Positions 13,136 to 25,666 are shown, numbered from the stretch's first letter. The stretch is DNA of 64,000 nucleotides from Ampelocalamus luodianensis (GCA_036346255.1 CM070628.1:23451840-23515839), one strand, 5' to 3'. Notes: generated from the letters alone by a model not told the origin. Program-made: numbers and translations.

Positions 13136-16100
13136 TTCTACCCCCTTAATAGGATTCGACCGAATCTACTCACGATCTACCCGAAAGAAAACAATGTCTG
13201 AAATTAACAACGATTAACACGTGCGGACATGAACAAATCGGGTATTGCTCGCGCATGCGAGACTCTAACTTCAAGTGACATCTCTCTCGATGCGATGAGA
13301 CCACAACACAAAAGCGTAGAACGACGTCCCGTCCTAACACTCGTCCCACATTTCGGTACACTCATCGGAAGAGAATCAAAGGTAAGATCCTACTCGATAG
13401 TCCACGGCGTTAACGAATATTCAAACTCTAGTTCTCACGGTACTCACTCGACACCAAACATGCCAAATGTTGAGTACAACGCGTATGGACCGAGGCGGTC
13501 CTTGCGATCACGCCAACTTCTCAATTCCGTAGCTAACGAAAACAACCCAATGTACCTTGGCTAACCTTCCGATTGATACTGAACCACACCACATGCATAT
13601 AGAACACGAACTCTTGTTCCAACTCTCAATTGAACTCTTCACTGAAACAAGGATCACCTCCTTTAACCAGAAACACACAACAGAGCTCTCTTTAAGCAAA
13701 CTCTTTTACTGACAAAACCATCTGAAAATGAAAGATTCACATCGCATCTATGCGTTACCAGCTCAGTACTAAAGAGTCAAACCCAGAAATCGGAATTTCA
13801 TCACAAAAAACCTTTCCACCTTCCAAGTGGCAGTTTGCGAATAAACATCACGAAATCCAAAAGAGAAATCACTTGAATGCCCAAATCAAAAAAAAAAATC
13901 ATTTATTCCATCTGAACTGGAAATAATCACACATGTCAACATAAATGTTGAGCTCAACTTGCGAAAGACATCCGTCAAAACACATAGCTCAAACAAGAAT
14001 CAAGAAAACGTGTCTCTACTTGAGGAAGCATCAATTTCTTAGTTTCTCTTTCAGGAATAAAACTTCTCTCATACTTTGGAATTCCAATTCATCGCATAAC
14101 ACCCTAACTCATCTCTCTTAACTTGGCATTCTCAACGCTATGCTTAAGTCGAAATACATCATCCACACCTCTGTATAGAGGCTCTATCGACTACACCGAA
14201 ACTTTCTCTCAACAACTCCTCTACCGACAGAATTAATTTAATAGATGACTTCCAATGCATATCAAAATAGATCTCACATGCAATCACATCACCTCAATGT
14301 TTTAAGAATAAACCACTCGAAATTCCCAGCACACTCATTCATATACTTCCTCAAAAGGGTTCTATCAATGATCATCCCATTATTCGGAATCCACCCTTAT
14401 TCTACTTCCTCTACACATAATCATTGGGAGACTCAAGGTCCTAGCAAAAAGAATGTGAAGCCCAAAATTAAACTCCAAGACTCCGACCATGAACTTCTCA
14501 TATAGAAGATAAGGAAACCTCAAATTAAATCCTAAAATTCTCACAATCCAAACATACTTGCATTGACATCAACACAAAAACATTTCCTTGATCCAATTAT
14601 CTTTATAAAGATTCTAACTCTTAGAGAGTTACCTACTAAGTCCAAGTCATTTCTGACAATAATCCAACAATCTCGGTTATCTCAAAATCGTTTTAACGAT
14701 CAGATCACTTCGCTAATCTTACTCTCATTACAACACCATCATAGTTTAACTGCATAACCGTGCAAGGTACTCAATCGCGACACTCTAATACATTGATCAA
14801 GATTCCCATCCTTTGAAAATTCTAATGTTCCACCGAATTGAACAAAGGATCTTGGATCTAAATCTCCATAGGTTCTAATGGTTGCAATATTGCAATCAGT
14901 TTAGCCTCAAAGGCAAACATTCAGTATAAATAAAATTTTCTCCAAGAATTATACACAAAATCAGTTCATCCTTCAACGCTCCTCGAATAACTTACAACCC
15001 AAGGTCTCACAATCACATTGAATAAACACTTCGAAAGACCTTTGTGAAATGAATCGATGAATACTTACTTAGAAGAAAAACAAATGAAAACAATTTTCAC
15101 CACATAGAAAAATATTTACCACTCGCAGTGAATAGAGGACCAAGGGATTAGTCAGTTTGGCAAAGAACTCAGACAACAAAAGGGAAAAACATCAGTTGAC
15201 GGCACAAGTCCCGCACGAAGGAAAGGTCAAACCCCAAATAAGAAGAAGGTATTGCCCTTGAAAATTGATAAACTCTTAAAACCCAAATCACAGGAACCCC
15301 TTAGGGACCAATCAAATCTTTCAACATGTCACTTTGCTCGAAACAAACTCAATCACTACATAACTCAAGGGGTCTAAATGATCACAAATGCAAAACTCGA
15401 AACACTTTTACTAAATCAAAATTACGAAAGACAATCAAATTACTTTATTTCTAAAAGAATCATCACCACACACACAAGTCACAATCTCTTGTAGAATAAC
15501 CTTACTAACATGAATAATACACTCTGAACATAAATCTTTATCATCAACTATGCCATTAGAAAGCCCCCAAAGTTTTACCAAATTGTTCCATACTACCTTT
15601 TCATCCCATCTTCAAAACAAGAGTATACCAAAACCATACAACCTCACTACATCAACCTCTTAAGTTTAGAAGGGTCTACTATACAACTGAAAAAGTCCTA
15701 CCAAAACCCTTTCATCAAGGACACATTATCATCCGATGATTTCACAATCATGTGGGCATAAGCCCTATTATATCATATCGGTTCAATTTTTAGTGATGCT
15801 CAACATCAAACTTCAACATGCATGATTATGCTCCAACCATTGTTGTTATCAATCGGCTTCATTATGAAATCTAGTTGCTACCTTCTTTCCTTCCAAAATC
15901 ACATTGGTATTTACAAACACATATTCAATGCTCCTCCTCATATTTGGATTTGGCAAAAATACACTAAAACTTCAAAAATCAAATCTTCTATCGATCAAAA
16001 GTCTCAACAACACTACAACCAAATTCATCGCGTCATTCTATATAGAAGAACTATATAGAACTCCTCCCATAAATTCTAGATCCACCAGTATTCAATCCCT

Positions 16101-17214
16101 TAAACCGGTTGTACACAATTCAATAATTAATCATACTAAGGAATATGCAAATCTAGCATTTCCTCTAGTTTCTCTTTCCACACATTTAAATTAATCCATT
16201 GGAACCAAAGAACCCAACAAGTTTAGCAACCTAAACAATTTTAATGACCAGTCTAATTCATCAATGTTTGATACTTCTTAATATCTCTTTTGACTCCAAA
16301 TAGGTATGGACATACTCTCAGTCACTACTCATATATAAAGTTCATTAAGAACTAGTAGAAGACAGCATCAACTTAATCAATTTCACTCCCAAGGTTACTA
16401 ATTAATATTAATGATACACCACACCAAAGACTCGACTTGATACCCATACCATATCAAGTTATCACAAAAGGTTTTAACAATTTCCATCGAAGCAGAGATG
16501 CATTAAACTTCAACCCTCGGAATAATCCAAAGAAATACATAGAGCCAAAGCTTTCTCATGTTAACATACTTGCAACATTAAAACTCTCATTACCCAAACT
16601 ATCAAGCGAATACATGAGTCATTCTTTTCCAATGAGAAAGAAGGAACAACAATGGCAATATCAATATTGCCAATTGGCGAGATCACAGTAGTAAAGCAAC
16701 TCAACGATCGAGAAAACAATAAATATTTGAGAGAACCATTAGAGACCCATTGAAACTCGGCAACTACCAAGAACCACGAACCCAGAGAATATGCCAAATT
16801 CGAGATCAAGGAAGAAAATAACTTTCTAAAGCAACTCACGCTCAACACCTACAACTATGGTATTCGGGTAACTACTCTATTCGTCTACCATGAGCGGTGG
16901 TGTAACTGACAAAGTCAAGGCCACAACCACGACCTCCACTTAACATCCGTTATCAACACCCATAAACAATATAATTAATTATGAATATGCATGATCATCT
17001 CATGACAATCATAGAATAGTTTCATAGATATAGAATATCACAACATATCATAGATTAACAACAAGAAAGATAATCGAAGCAATTCAACAATTGCTCAACA
17101 AATGAAACATAACAATAGAAATGTGAAACAATGGATTCCCAACCCCATCTCTTGTACGATGTGTCATTTTAATAACTTAATTACCACGGACCTAAAGCCC
17201 GCTCGATACCAAGC
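13136..17214 (-). other. Internal region of the minus-strand element, no coding function seen
   Basis: 4079 bp of AT-rich sequence, with many A/C-rich runs on plus. The purine tract lies at 13136-13150 and the primer-binding site at 17201-17213, both on the minus strand. The longest open stretches (about 60-110 codons on either strand) show no zinc knuckle, protease DSG/DTG motif, reverse-transcriptase FxDD motif or integrase motif. I looked for the usual Ty3 signature stretches on the minus strand and did not find them. It may be a decayed Ty3 interior or a genuinely non-coding one. Confidence 0.7.
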
Positions 17215-19506
17215 TGTAACACCACGGCTATTGAAGCCAAAATGCTACCTAAAGACCTAACATATAACCATATAGCGGAAAACTTGAAAGTAATTCATCA
17301 ACAAAGCTAAGCAGATCAACATCGGTTGGGACATAACAGGAATGTAATAATGGATCCACTAAGATAATCCTATCGCGAATGGTCAATGAACATAAACAAT
17401 TATATAAACAAACTCAACGAAATAAAGTTATCATGCACATCTAAGTTTATATATTACAATCCAACAATTAACGAATGAAAGACAGGTAAAAAATTCTTTT
17501 ATTGAACCTAGTGTAAAGTGAAATATTTGAGTAGTGCGTGTCTACTCCTCCCAAGAGAAACTTCATCGATCACCTAAAAATAAATAAACAAAGCAAGAGT
17601 GAGTCCAAGACTCGGCAAGTACATTGAATATATGAGCAGGACCTCCAATATGAACCGGACAATCTCTTCACAATTTACGAACATACAACAAATGAATATT
17701 TATGAATGCATGAGATGAATAGAAATAATCAAAGGAAGGACTACACACGTGCTTATACGGTATAGCTAGTGACACACCCGTCGGTGTTCACTTAAGCCCG
17801 CATCTTAACAAAAATACGAGGATCCATATCCCGTATGAAGAACGTTCATACGGGTGTCCAAAACTGCCCACATTGGAATGGTGGGACTTCACATGCCCAT
17901 CTTGGAATTGATGGGACTTTAGACTCACTCCGTGGAGCTCCACTCCGTGGATGGAACACGAACATGGATGCATGAATGATCTTATGTATTATGACTACCA
18001 TCATATCCACACATATGAAAAGAATATATCATTGAAGCTTGACACGTATCAAATGAAGATACAACACGAATAATAGGCATCCAAAATTCACAAAACATAC
18101 GCTTGTCGATGTACTTATGAATAAGGACTAGCATCACCTCCAACAGATATTAGACTCCACTCCGTGGAGCTCCACTCCGTGGGCGGAACATGAACATGAT
18201 AATTGGAACTTCTCATGTATCAAATGAAAACCAGCATGAACCTCAAGCATCCAACATACACAATTCATACAAGCGTCGGTGTACTTGCCTTTAAGCGTTG
18301 CGATGTGTTGGGGGCAGCGATGATGCCGCTAACCTCGGCGCCTCACCCCTACACCAAAGTTACTCAATAAGAACCAAGACATCATGACACTACTGCATCG
18401 CTCTAACACATACCCCAATCCCGTCAATTAATTGTGCACATTTGTTGAATTAAACCACATTCTAACAGGAACCTTGGCGGACAGCAAAAGTAAAAGTAAC
18501 ATAACTTTTGCTATAAAACTCTAAAAGGGTGTTCTCAGGCTTGTTTGAAAGGTAACAAGATTATCTACAATAACCTAGTTGAGCGAAAGCCTTGAATCCG
18601 CCATTAACATGATCATATATCAAAAGGAAAACTAACATTTTATTTTCGTCAGGATTCTGGACAGTCAACTTAAAACGTGCATAACTTTTGTTCTACAAAT
18701 CCAAATGGGGTGTTCTTTATCAATCCTGAAAGCTAATGAGATCACGTACAAAAGTTGTTATGGGCAAGTCTTCTGAATCATCCCCTAACTAGGTCATATT
18801 GTATCAATTACAGAGACTGCTATTTCTCGTCAGAGTTCTGGACAGTAGAAACGAAAACGATCACAACTTTTGATCCGTATGTTGGAATCAGGTGTTCTTG
18901 GCGGCCACCGAAAGCTAAGAACATTATCTAAATATATCTAGGAGATCAAAACTTCTAATTCATCCTCTAAGAACCCGAAACATAGCACGCAACATACTGG
19001 ACAGATTCGAATTTACCGCAGACAGACTTTGATCCAATCAAATTTAATCGGTTTCACTTCTACGACTAATCAAACAACAACAACCGGCAATCGTTACCCT
19101 TGGAGACACGCGTGCCCGCTGAAATCCCCCCGCTAGATGCTCATCTCCTCTTCTTCTCCTCTCTCCCTCCACCTTTCTCCTTGGCCGACAGCAATGGGAG
19201 AGCACCACCAAGAGAGAGCAACGGAGTGCAAGGAGGAGGGCGTGTACTGTAGCGGCGGCGGAACACTGTAGCAATGCGTGCTACAGTAGTGGGATAGGGT
19301 TTCCCCCTCCTTTTATTAGTGGCCGACCCCTCATGGGCCTCCTAAGCCAAAGCCCGAAGCCCAGGTTGTCAAAGAATTGCAGTTTTTCCCTCCTCTAAAG
19401 TCTAATTTCTCTTTTCACTACTTCCTTCATTACAATAAGTTGGAGTATTACAGAAAAACCCCTTTTTCGTTTACTCTCCTTTCTTAGAAACATTCGAGGT
19501 ATTACA
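17215..19506 (-). repeat. 5' LTR of the minus-strand element
   Basis: A 2292-bp LTR, the pair of 10848-13135, starting TGTAACACCACGG on plus and ending GGTATTACA. It is followed by the second GATGC and then resumed MULE sequence. As the 5' LTR of a minus-strand element it would carry the promoter; I see no single convincing TATA box. Confidence 0.92.
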
Positions 19507-19830
19507 GATGCAAACCTGAAGTGCAGAGTTGTATGGTTATGACGTGGTTGACCATTTCACCGGCCATCCTAACTAGGAACAACTGATCTGGGCTACGGAC
19601 ATTGATAGGCTGGAGGGGAAGGTTGGCCAGCGTTAGAGATGACGTATCAGGAATGAGAAATGAGCAGCATGAAGGAGAGATCGTACAAAGGAGTGCTCTA
19701 TTTGTAGATAGTCCAGGCATATCTACAAGAATTGCCATGCGAGATACGAGCAGCATGAAGGAGAGGTCGGCAGTCCAGACAACGCCGCGGGAACCTCATC
19801 CGTTTGCCCTACTCGAGGCGGGCACCGTGT
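19507..19830 (+). pseudogene. MULE transposase pseudogene, piece 3 (C-terminal)
   Basis: Directly after the second GATGC the frame of piece 2 continues, giving an SAELYGYDVVDHFTGHPN-like stretch typical of the region after the SWIM finger. A TGA stands where a Trp codon is likely and a TAG follows soon after. The stops look like simple transition decay. The end of the gene is not clear; similarity fades after about 19.8 kb. Confidence 0.75.
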
Positions 19831-20139
19831 AGGACGTCGATATGGCGGACGTTGAGGTGGCGACCACAGGGATGGTTTATATTATTGAAATATGTTGTGC
19901 TGAATGTTTTGCATTGTGATTTGTCGAGAAACTATGTGATGACGTCTGCCCTATTTAGTTGTGTTGTCCAATGTACGGATGCTATGTCGTGCGTCGAATT
20001 ATTATGCGTAACCTATGTACTACCGCTAATATTGTTTCTTATTATTTTCTGTTTCTGTTTCTTACTATGAACAATGTAATCGCCTAATTTTATGTCTTAT
20101 GTTTGCCGTTACTTTAGTTTTCTTTTGAAAAAAAAATCC

Positions 20140-20345
20140 CCATCTCCTGTCGCCAATTCAATTGGCGACTTAAGTCTCTGCCACCATTCAGAGACATTTT
20201 CACACTCTTGTAATGGTGACAGGGATCCTGTCGCCATTTGGAATAATGACAATGACCCATTTTTGTAAAAAAAATTCTGGCTATTTATTTTTGTAATTAT
20301 TTATTAAGATAGTATTATTTTAATAAAAAATTCCAAAAAAATAGT
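20140..20345 (-). repeat. Repeat with GGCGACAGG palindromes, copy 1
   Basis: It contains CCTGTCGCCAATTCAATTGG at 20147, its complement, and CCTGTCGCCATTTGG near 20230, followed by an AT-rich tail. The reverse complement resembles 30690-30885, including the AATAAAATTACAAAAATAA-like tail. Function unknown. Lying just past the MULE, it may be MULE 3' sequence. Confidence 0.6.
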
Positions 20346-20666
20346 AGGTCCTATTTGTCAGTTGTGCCAACGGGGAGTGTGGGCAGCGAAGGGAGCAGTG
20401 GAAGAGTGCGAGAGATCACAATCGTCATACCATGCAGTAGTATATATTGGGTATGAAATCTATGGATATTCGGCCAACCGATAGTTAATACAACTAGTAT
20501 AGCACATTTGTCTTGCGGCTAATAGGCCACGATTTAAATCCAACTAACTACACGTTGGGTGAGTTCATTGGTCTCCATTGTTGAGCTGTAACGATAACTT
20601 TGACAGCCACCTGTACCCTTGGCAAAAGAAAATAATACGTGGATATCCTCACATTTCAATTTCTGC

Positions 20667-20668
<2 letters not shown>
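20346..20668. other. Intergenic, nothing recognised
   Basis: About 320 bp after the MULE remnant with no gene, RNA or repeat that I can name. Confidence 0.5.

Positions 20669-20669
<1 letters not shown>

Positions 20670-20699
<30 letters not shown>
20670..20699. repeat. (TA)n microsatellite
   Basis: An uninterrupted run of about 14 TA units. Confidence 0.95.
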
Positions 20700-20703
<4 letters not shown>

Positions 20704-21200
20704 CGCGTTTCCAATGAGGCCTTGCATTATCCTACACGATTGCATCAGATTTGTCTAACCAGACGAACAACAAAGATCCGTAATTTCGTAGATGAGATGT
20801 AGCTGACGACGAGTACCATGTGCGTGCCTAGGCGCCTAGCAGGTGATTGGTGGGCAACGTTGCTTACTGTACCAGTCCTTGATCAAGTGTGCAAGCCCAG
20901 ATTGCCGGCAGACCGGACGGTCGCTCCGTTCCGCGCCGCGCTCTGTGCTCCCTTTACGAGCGCCCAGAGTCGAGAACTCTGAGACGAGTCCGCTGTTTGA
21001 GGCTGACCTCATGGAGCGTGCGTAACCACGCATACTGATCAGCTTTTGTTGCGCCGGCGCCCGCGGCAACGGCAAGAAAGAGGAATCGAAAAGACGAAAT
21101 GTTTGCGTCAATGCGTCTGGAGTGCTGCAGCAACCCCCACATGTGGAGTCGATGAGTTGCAATCTTTGGGCTGTCCAATTTTGGTAATTATCTTTGGAGA
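20700..21200. other. Intergenic, nothing recognised
   Basis: Mixed sequence, GC-rich near 20890-21100. The minus strand is open for 108 codons (20836-21162), but without a recognisable domain. It may be remnant gene sequence. Confidence 0.5.
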
Positions 21201-21201
21201 C

Positions 21202-21470
21202 TTCTACACCAAAGGAGCGTTCTCAAACAACAGAGCACTAGGATTCCAATGTTCATTTCGAGAGAAGAAGTTTATAAAGTCCATGCTAATAAGAAAGGAA
21301 TATACTAATGCAAACACAGTCAGCTCACTTTATGCTCACATTCGGCTCAGGTTAATCAGAAACGCCCTCAAACACCCCAGTTTTTGGTTGGTATGAGCTA
21401 CATGCGTTTTCATGATAGCCCTAAGAGATACTGGACTTTCTACTGTGCTTAGAAGGTATGACTATTTATT
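21202..21470 (+). repeat. Left inverted arm
   Basis: It pairs with 22985-23263 with scattered mismatches and small gaps. Shared blocks include CAAACAACAGAGC and AATCAGAAACGCCCTCAAAC. Confidence 0.8.
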
Positions 21471-21817
21471 AGTTGCAATCCAATGATCCACAATTAAAGG
21501 TACATGTGCAAATATACTTAACTGTTGGCCATGTATTAACTTAAAGATTGGGCGAAAGGTTAGATAAGTAATTTTGTATCCTTATTAAATCGGGAGGAGG
21601 GCGATCGGACTTGGAGAAGGCTACACACGGCTGCACATGCAGAAGCCTGCACGGTTCAGCCGTGCGGCGTGGGGGCAAAAAGCGCTGCGCGTGGAAGCGT
21701 GGCAAACCTGTGCCAAACGAGCCGAGGTGTGAACGGCCGGTGGGTAGCCAATGGTGATCCGATCCGAGTGGTCGAAGCGAGGATGGCTGGACGGGGAGGC
21801 GACGAGGCGTGGACTAT

Positions 21818-21993
21818 GTAACTAAACACTAAACTAAGCCAAGTAATTTAACATGAATTACGTGATTTCCTAGGACTGAGTAACTGAATACTAGACTAAG
21901 TGATTTAACATGAATTATGTGATTTCCTAGGACTGAGTAACTGAATACTAGACTAAGTAATTCAACATGGATTATATAGTTTTCCTAGGACGT
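21818..21993 (+). repeat. Three-copy tandem repeat, about 57-62 bp
   Basis: Three successive units start GTAACT(A/G)AA(C/T)ACTA and each ends TTTCCTAGGACT or a close variant. The first unit is 5 bp longer. Confidence 0.9.
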
Positions 21994-22984
21994 AGATGGA
22001 AATTGTCACAACGGCTTTCCACTCTCGTATGGATGAGACAACAGTGCAATATATACTCATATCCTGGATCTAACTTTGGATGAGTGGAGGGGGTGGTTTT
22101 GTTCTGTAGAGGAGGCAAAGGGAGGACTGCGGAAGAGGGGTGGCGGAGAAGGGGAAAGGGGAGGAGTGCAGGTGATCGCAGTTGGTTTGGAGGAGCGCCG
22201 TCGACGAATTGTTGTTGATCTTACGAAGTAAATGCGGAAGACACGACCTAGGAGATTACGCAGAGGAGACAACGCGCTTATGTAGGTTTTTGCTTTTTCT
22301 GAAGAGAATAACAACCATACTTCATGTGTTCTTATATTAAATGGGATGTACCGTGCTTGAGATGAACATGGTGCGGCTAAAACTATATATCCTTCTCTTC
22401 CCTCCCTCTCTATCGTCTGACTCTGCCCCTTATATAGCGGCGAAGGAGTGGTAGTTACTGCCTGCGAAGAGACGCCTTATCGGTTCCTTGATCTCCCACG
22501 TGGGCAGCGGTTGTTGTCAGCGAATCTCCTTCTTTGCACAATCGTCAGGCGATTATTATCATAGATAGAAGGCGAAATCGTGCGGTTATGTTAGAGACAA
22601 GAGCGCAAGTTTTCTTTTAATGGTCTATTGCGGTGGACATACTACATGGTCGACAATTGAGGCATGCGGTGGTGATACTTGCCCAACCAGGGGTGGTCGA
22701 TACTTGAGTCGACTTAAGCATGTTCTTCCCGACCAGGGGTATACGTAGATGCTATTGACTGAGTTTTTGTTCCCACAACCACTGTAATCGATAAGCTCAT
22801 TTATTAATGATTATTTGATCCTCGTCAAGCGCTGGCGCAACAGATGAAAGACCACGACGAGTGACAGGAGATGAGGATTAGGGCGAACATAGAGCGTTAA
22901 GTCAAAGAACAATGACTAAATTAATTAGCCATGCTTACAAAATTTCCTCTCCTAAGTTACCAATGTGCACATCAACAGTTGATG

Positions 22985-23263
22985 TTTTTAATAAAGAAGG
23001 TATACCTTACCAAGCACCGCAGAAAGTCTCGTATCTCTTTGGTTAACATGCATACACATGTTGCTCATACCAAGAAAAAATTGGGGTGTTTGAGGGCGTT
23101 TCTGATTAATCTGAGCCGAATGTGGGGATAAAGTGAGCTGACTTTGTGTTTGCATTAGTATATTCCTTTCTTGTTGGCATGATGGAGTTTATGAAGTTCT
23201 TATCTCCAAATGAACATTGGAATCCTAGTGCTCTGTTGTTTGAGAGCCTCCTTTGGTGTAGAA
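22985..23263 (-). repeat. Right inverted arm
   Basis: Reverse complement of the left arm. It ends about 230 bp downstream of the stop codon of the first PGG gene, so it may touch that gene's 3' untranslated region. Confidence 0.8.
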
Positions 23264-23491
23264 ATTTATAGTGCCATCATAGTAGAGCTCTTTTATCATA
23301 CTCTAGTAAGAGCATCACTTCGTAAATCTAGAATACAGCATCACTTTGCAAATCACCTAACAGGTCAACAAACTTCACGAAATACTCGAAGATCGAACGG
23401 ATCGCCAAGACCGATGTTGATCACACAGGAACGGCAGAGACCGGACTTCATTCGAGTTGACGTCATTCAAGATTGCAAACAATTACGCTTG

Positions 23492-24197
23492 TCACTCCTG
23501 AACAACAGGTACTTCCGTGCCCAGCGCCGTTGTGACGCCCTTGCTCTGGGCGCCGCCGCAGCAAGAACGGCACAGCCTTTGCAGATTCAGCAGCTCCACC
23601 ACCTCCCTTCGGTTGGACGGGCACCGGTTGCTCCTGATGCAGAAGTGCACCAGCAGGTGCACGACGAGGTACGCCACGATCGCGGCCACGAGCGCCACGA
23701 TGTACGCCGACGTGCTCACCTTCCGGCAGCTCCCCGCCGTGAAGGCGCCCATGAGGCCGAGCAGGTCCAGCACCATGGCCGCCTGCAGCGCGCGCAGGCG
23801 GTACCCGTGGAAGCTGAAGGTGTTGCTCAGGAGCAGCATGATGATGATCAGGGACGCCACGAACGCTGTCGCGTTGCAGTAGAAGAACAAGCTGTACCGC
23901 ACTGCGTGGTGCGCCTATCGATTAACTAACCAAATGAGCATCGAAATATAGCAGACCGCAAGTTGGTTGAGACAGATATGTAAATGGTTTGGTAACCTGG
24001 AGCATGGGATCGCCGGCGCGGTGGTCTTCGCCGTCGTCGGCCCAGAAGCCGCCCGGCGGGTTTAGGCCGGCATTGTACGTGACGGTGGCGGCGAGGATGG
24101 CGAGCAGGAGGAGGTACTTGTGCATCCGCTCCAGCACGCCCTTCGACCGCCCGTCCGTTGAATCGTGTCCCATGGCCGGTGAATGATTTGACGCCAT
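23492..24197 (-). CDS. PGG-domain four-helix membrane protein, gene 1
   Basis: Two exons: 24197-23997 (67 codons) and 23914-23492 (140 codons plus stop), giving 207 residues. The 82-bp intron starts GTTACC and ends CGATAG, in phase 0. The signature LNPPGGFW (about residues 45-52) marks the plant PGG domain, found alone or at the end of ankyrin proteins such as ACD6. Four hydrophobic helices are visible at about residues 28-45, 76-96, 107-127 and 133-155. The C-terminal tail is Cys- and Arg-rich. PGG proteins sit in membranes and many are linked to defence or salicylate signalling; the function of this gene is not known. There are no ankyrin repeats. The start is the first Met in frame, 37 bp below a TATA box; a second Met at residue 9 is possible. 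Confidence 0.85.
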
Positions 24198-24233
24198 GAG
24201 CGATGGGCAATGTTTGAGGCTGAGATTTGGCAC

Positions 24234-24243
24234 GATTTTATAG
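24234..24243 (-). promoter_or_regulatory. TATA box of PGG gene 1
   Basis: CTATAAAATC on the minus strand, 37 bp before the ATG at 24197. A start about 30 bp downstream leaves a 5' leader of only a few bases to about 15 bases, which is short, so the true start codon could be the second Met. Confidence 0.6.
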
Positions 24244-24560
24244 TGGATGCGTATGACGTAGTAATGAAGAAAAGTATTAGGTTCCTTAACTAGTTTGCAC
24301 AGCTTGGCAGTAGCACCTTGACGTGTAGCTGTAGCATGCAGCTGCATGCTGATCAAGGCAGGAATGTTTCAGGTGTCATGTAAACGTGCCATGAATACGT
24401 AGGACATAAATTCGTGCAGGACAGCAGCGGTCATGTGCTTGGTTTGCTACTTTGTTTTGATAGGAAAGAGGTGCCGAAATGGTCCTTACGGACAGTATTA
24501 GTATGCCAGTTTAATTAAGTCCGAGACCAGCTCGGCCCGATCCAGACAAACCCAAGTTTA

Positions 24561-24843
24561 GGGTATGTACAATGGTACAGACAGCTGCTGTCTATAGCAA
24601 CTATCCATGTCACCTATAGACAGCACTAAAATCAGCTCATACAATGGGTTGTGATGATACAGCCGGCTATAGAATTGTAGACAACACACAATCTTTAATG
24701 TTTTTTCTTGGTTTTGGTGCTACAGTCGTCTGCAGGATTATAGACAACAATATTCTCTCTCTTCATTCTCTTTCATCCACGCCACCAAAAATCCTATATG
24801 GTAAATGCTATATACGGCTGACATAAGCCCATTGTACATGCTC
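24561..24843. mobile_element. Tourist-like MITE, TSD TTA
   Basis: A 283-bp element with terminal repeats GGGTATGTACAATGG (left) and GAGCATGTACAATGG (right, complemented), flanked by TTA at 24558-24560 and 24844-24846. A TTA duplication is typical of PIF/Harbinger elements. TATAGACAAC-like motifs repeat inside. It lies about 360 bp upstream of PGG gene 1, inside its possible promoter region. Confidence 0.85.
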
Positions 24844-25666
24844 TTAGTGGAGGTGCTATACGCCGCGAGGGCGGGCCATAGCACCATGCCGCCGGCCTTC
24901 AATACTTAGCAAGTTCGGCTGCCCATGCGGGCCTTCCCTTTGGCGCGGCCTGTACGTTTCAAACGCCCGCGCCATCCTTATACGAGGCACTAACTCCGTT
25001 TTTTGTTTCATTTCTTTTTTTCCCCACCGTATGGATTAACCATAAATACCGTATTTGCTGTTTTTTTATTGATTCCATGATAAACACATATTTTTATACA
25101 ATTTTATTTTTTTTAAGCAGGGAAGTGGAAGGATAGGGGGAATGGAACTGCTGAGTTCAAGATGTTTCGTACTTGAAAACGTAATGTTCCATGCATCTTG
25201 TTATACTCCGAAACTTCTTCTTTCGCTTAGCAGCCCTCCGATCATACCAGAGTTTATGAGACACGGTACGAGTGTGCACGGTATTAAGAACAAAGTAGAT
25301 AGTCTCGTAGAGAACCGAAATTACGGCGACGAAGCAACCACAATAAGGGAAAAGGTTTGACGAAGTCGACCGTCGTTTCATTTTTTCCCCTGGAAAGTGG
25401 AAAATTTTGGGGATGAAATGGGAGGGAGAGAAATACTTCACGTATGGCAAATATTAATGTTCAACGCATTTCACCTTTTTGTTCCAACATTTCATCGACA
25501 TTGTTGCTCATTTTTTTTTCGGGAAAGTGGAAAGTTAGGAGATGAAATGGTGGGTGACAATGTTCCATTTTTTTCCGACAAAGCACACGCAAAAGATTTG
25601 AGTGTTATTTTATTAATAGGAGGAAAACATTCTCTAAGAAACTGTCCAAAAACAGATGAAAGCGAG
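24844..25666. other. Intergenic, AT-rich, nothing recognised
   Basis: No gene seen. Two imperfect direct copies of a stretch around GGAAAGTGGAAA and GATGAAATGG occur near 25385-25430 and 25515-25550. The two open frames across the region do not resemble known proteins. Confidence 0.5.

Larger units (their letters stand above)
10848..19506 (-). mobile_element. Non-autonomous LTR retrotransposon, minus strand, TSD GATGC
   Basis: An 8659-bp element with two LTRs of about 2.29 kb (TGTAACACC...TTACA as read on plus) and the 5-bp duplication GATGC at 10843-10847 and 19507-19511. Orientation follows from the priming sites. A primer-binding site, TTGGTATCGAGC on minus, sits next to the right LTR. 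A purine tract, AAGGGGGTAGAA on minus, sits next to the left LTR. The internal 4.08 kb has no frame I recognise as gag or pol, so it is either a large retrotransposon derivative or very decayed. The two LTRs are still closely alike, so insertion is fairly recent compared with the MULE it broke. Confidence 0.92.
21202..23263. mobile_element. 2.06-kb element with long inverted arms
   Basis: The left arm (21202-about 21470) and right arm (about 22985-23263) are imperfect reverse complements, starting TTCTACACCAAAGG at both outer ends. Similarity appears to fade inward over a further 50-100 bp. Long inverted arms without a transposase suggest a non-autonomous MULE or foldback element. No matching target duplication is visible at the arm ends, so the class is open and an end may be lost. 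The interior holds a tandem repeat (21818-21993) and a GA-rich stretch near 22080-22260 that could be captured gene sequence. Confidence 0.65.

Noticed and set aside
13229..13564. 111-codon plus-strand frame as a gene
   Set aside because: Inside the minus-strand LTR element, no domain, AT-rich decay around it.
23210..23929. 239-codon plus-strand frame
   Set aside because: It is the antisense shadow of PGG gene 1 exon 2.
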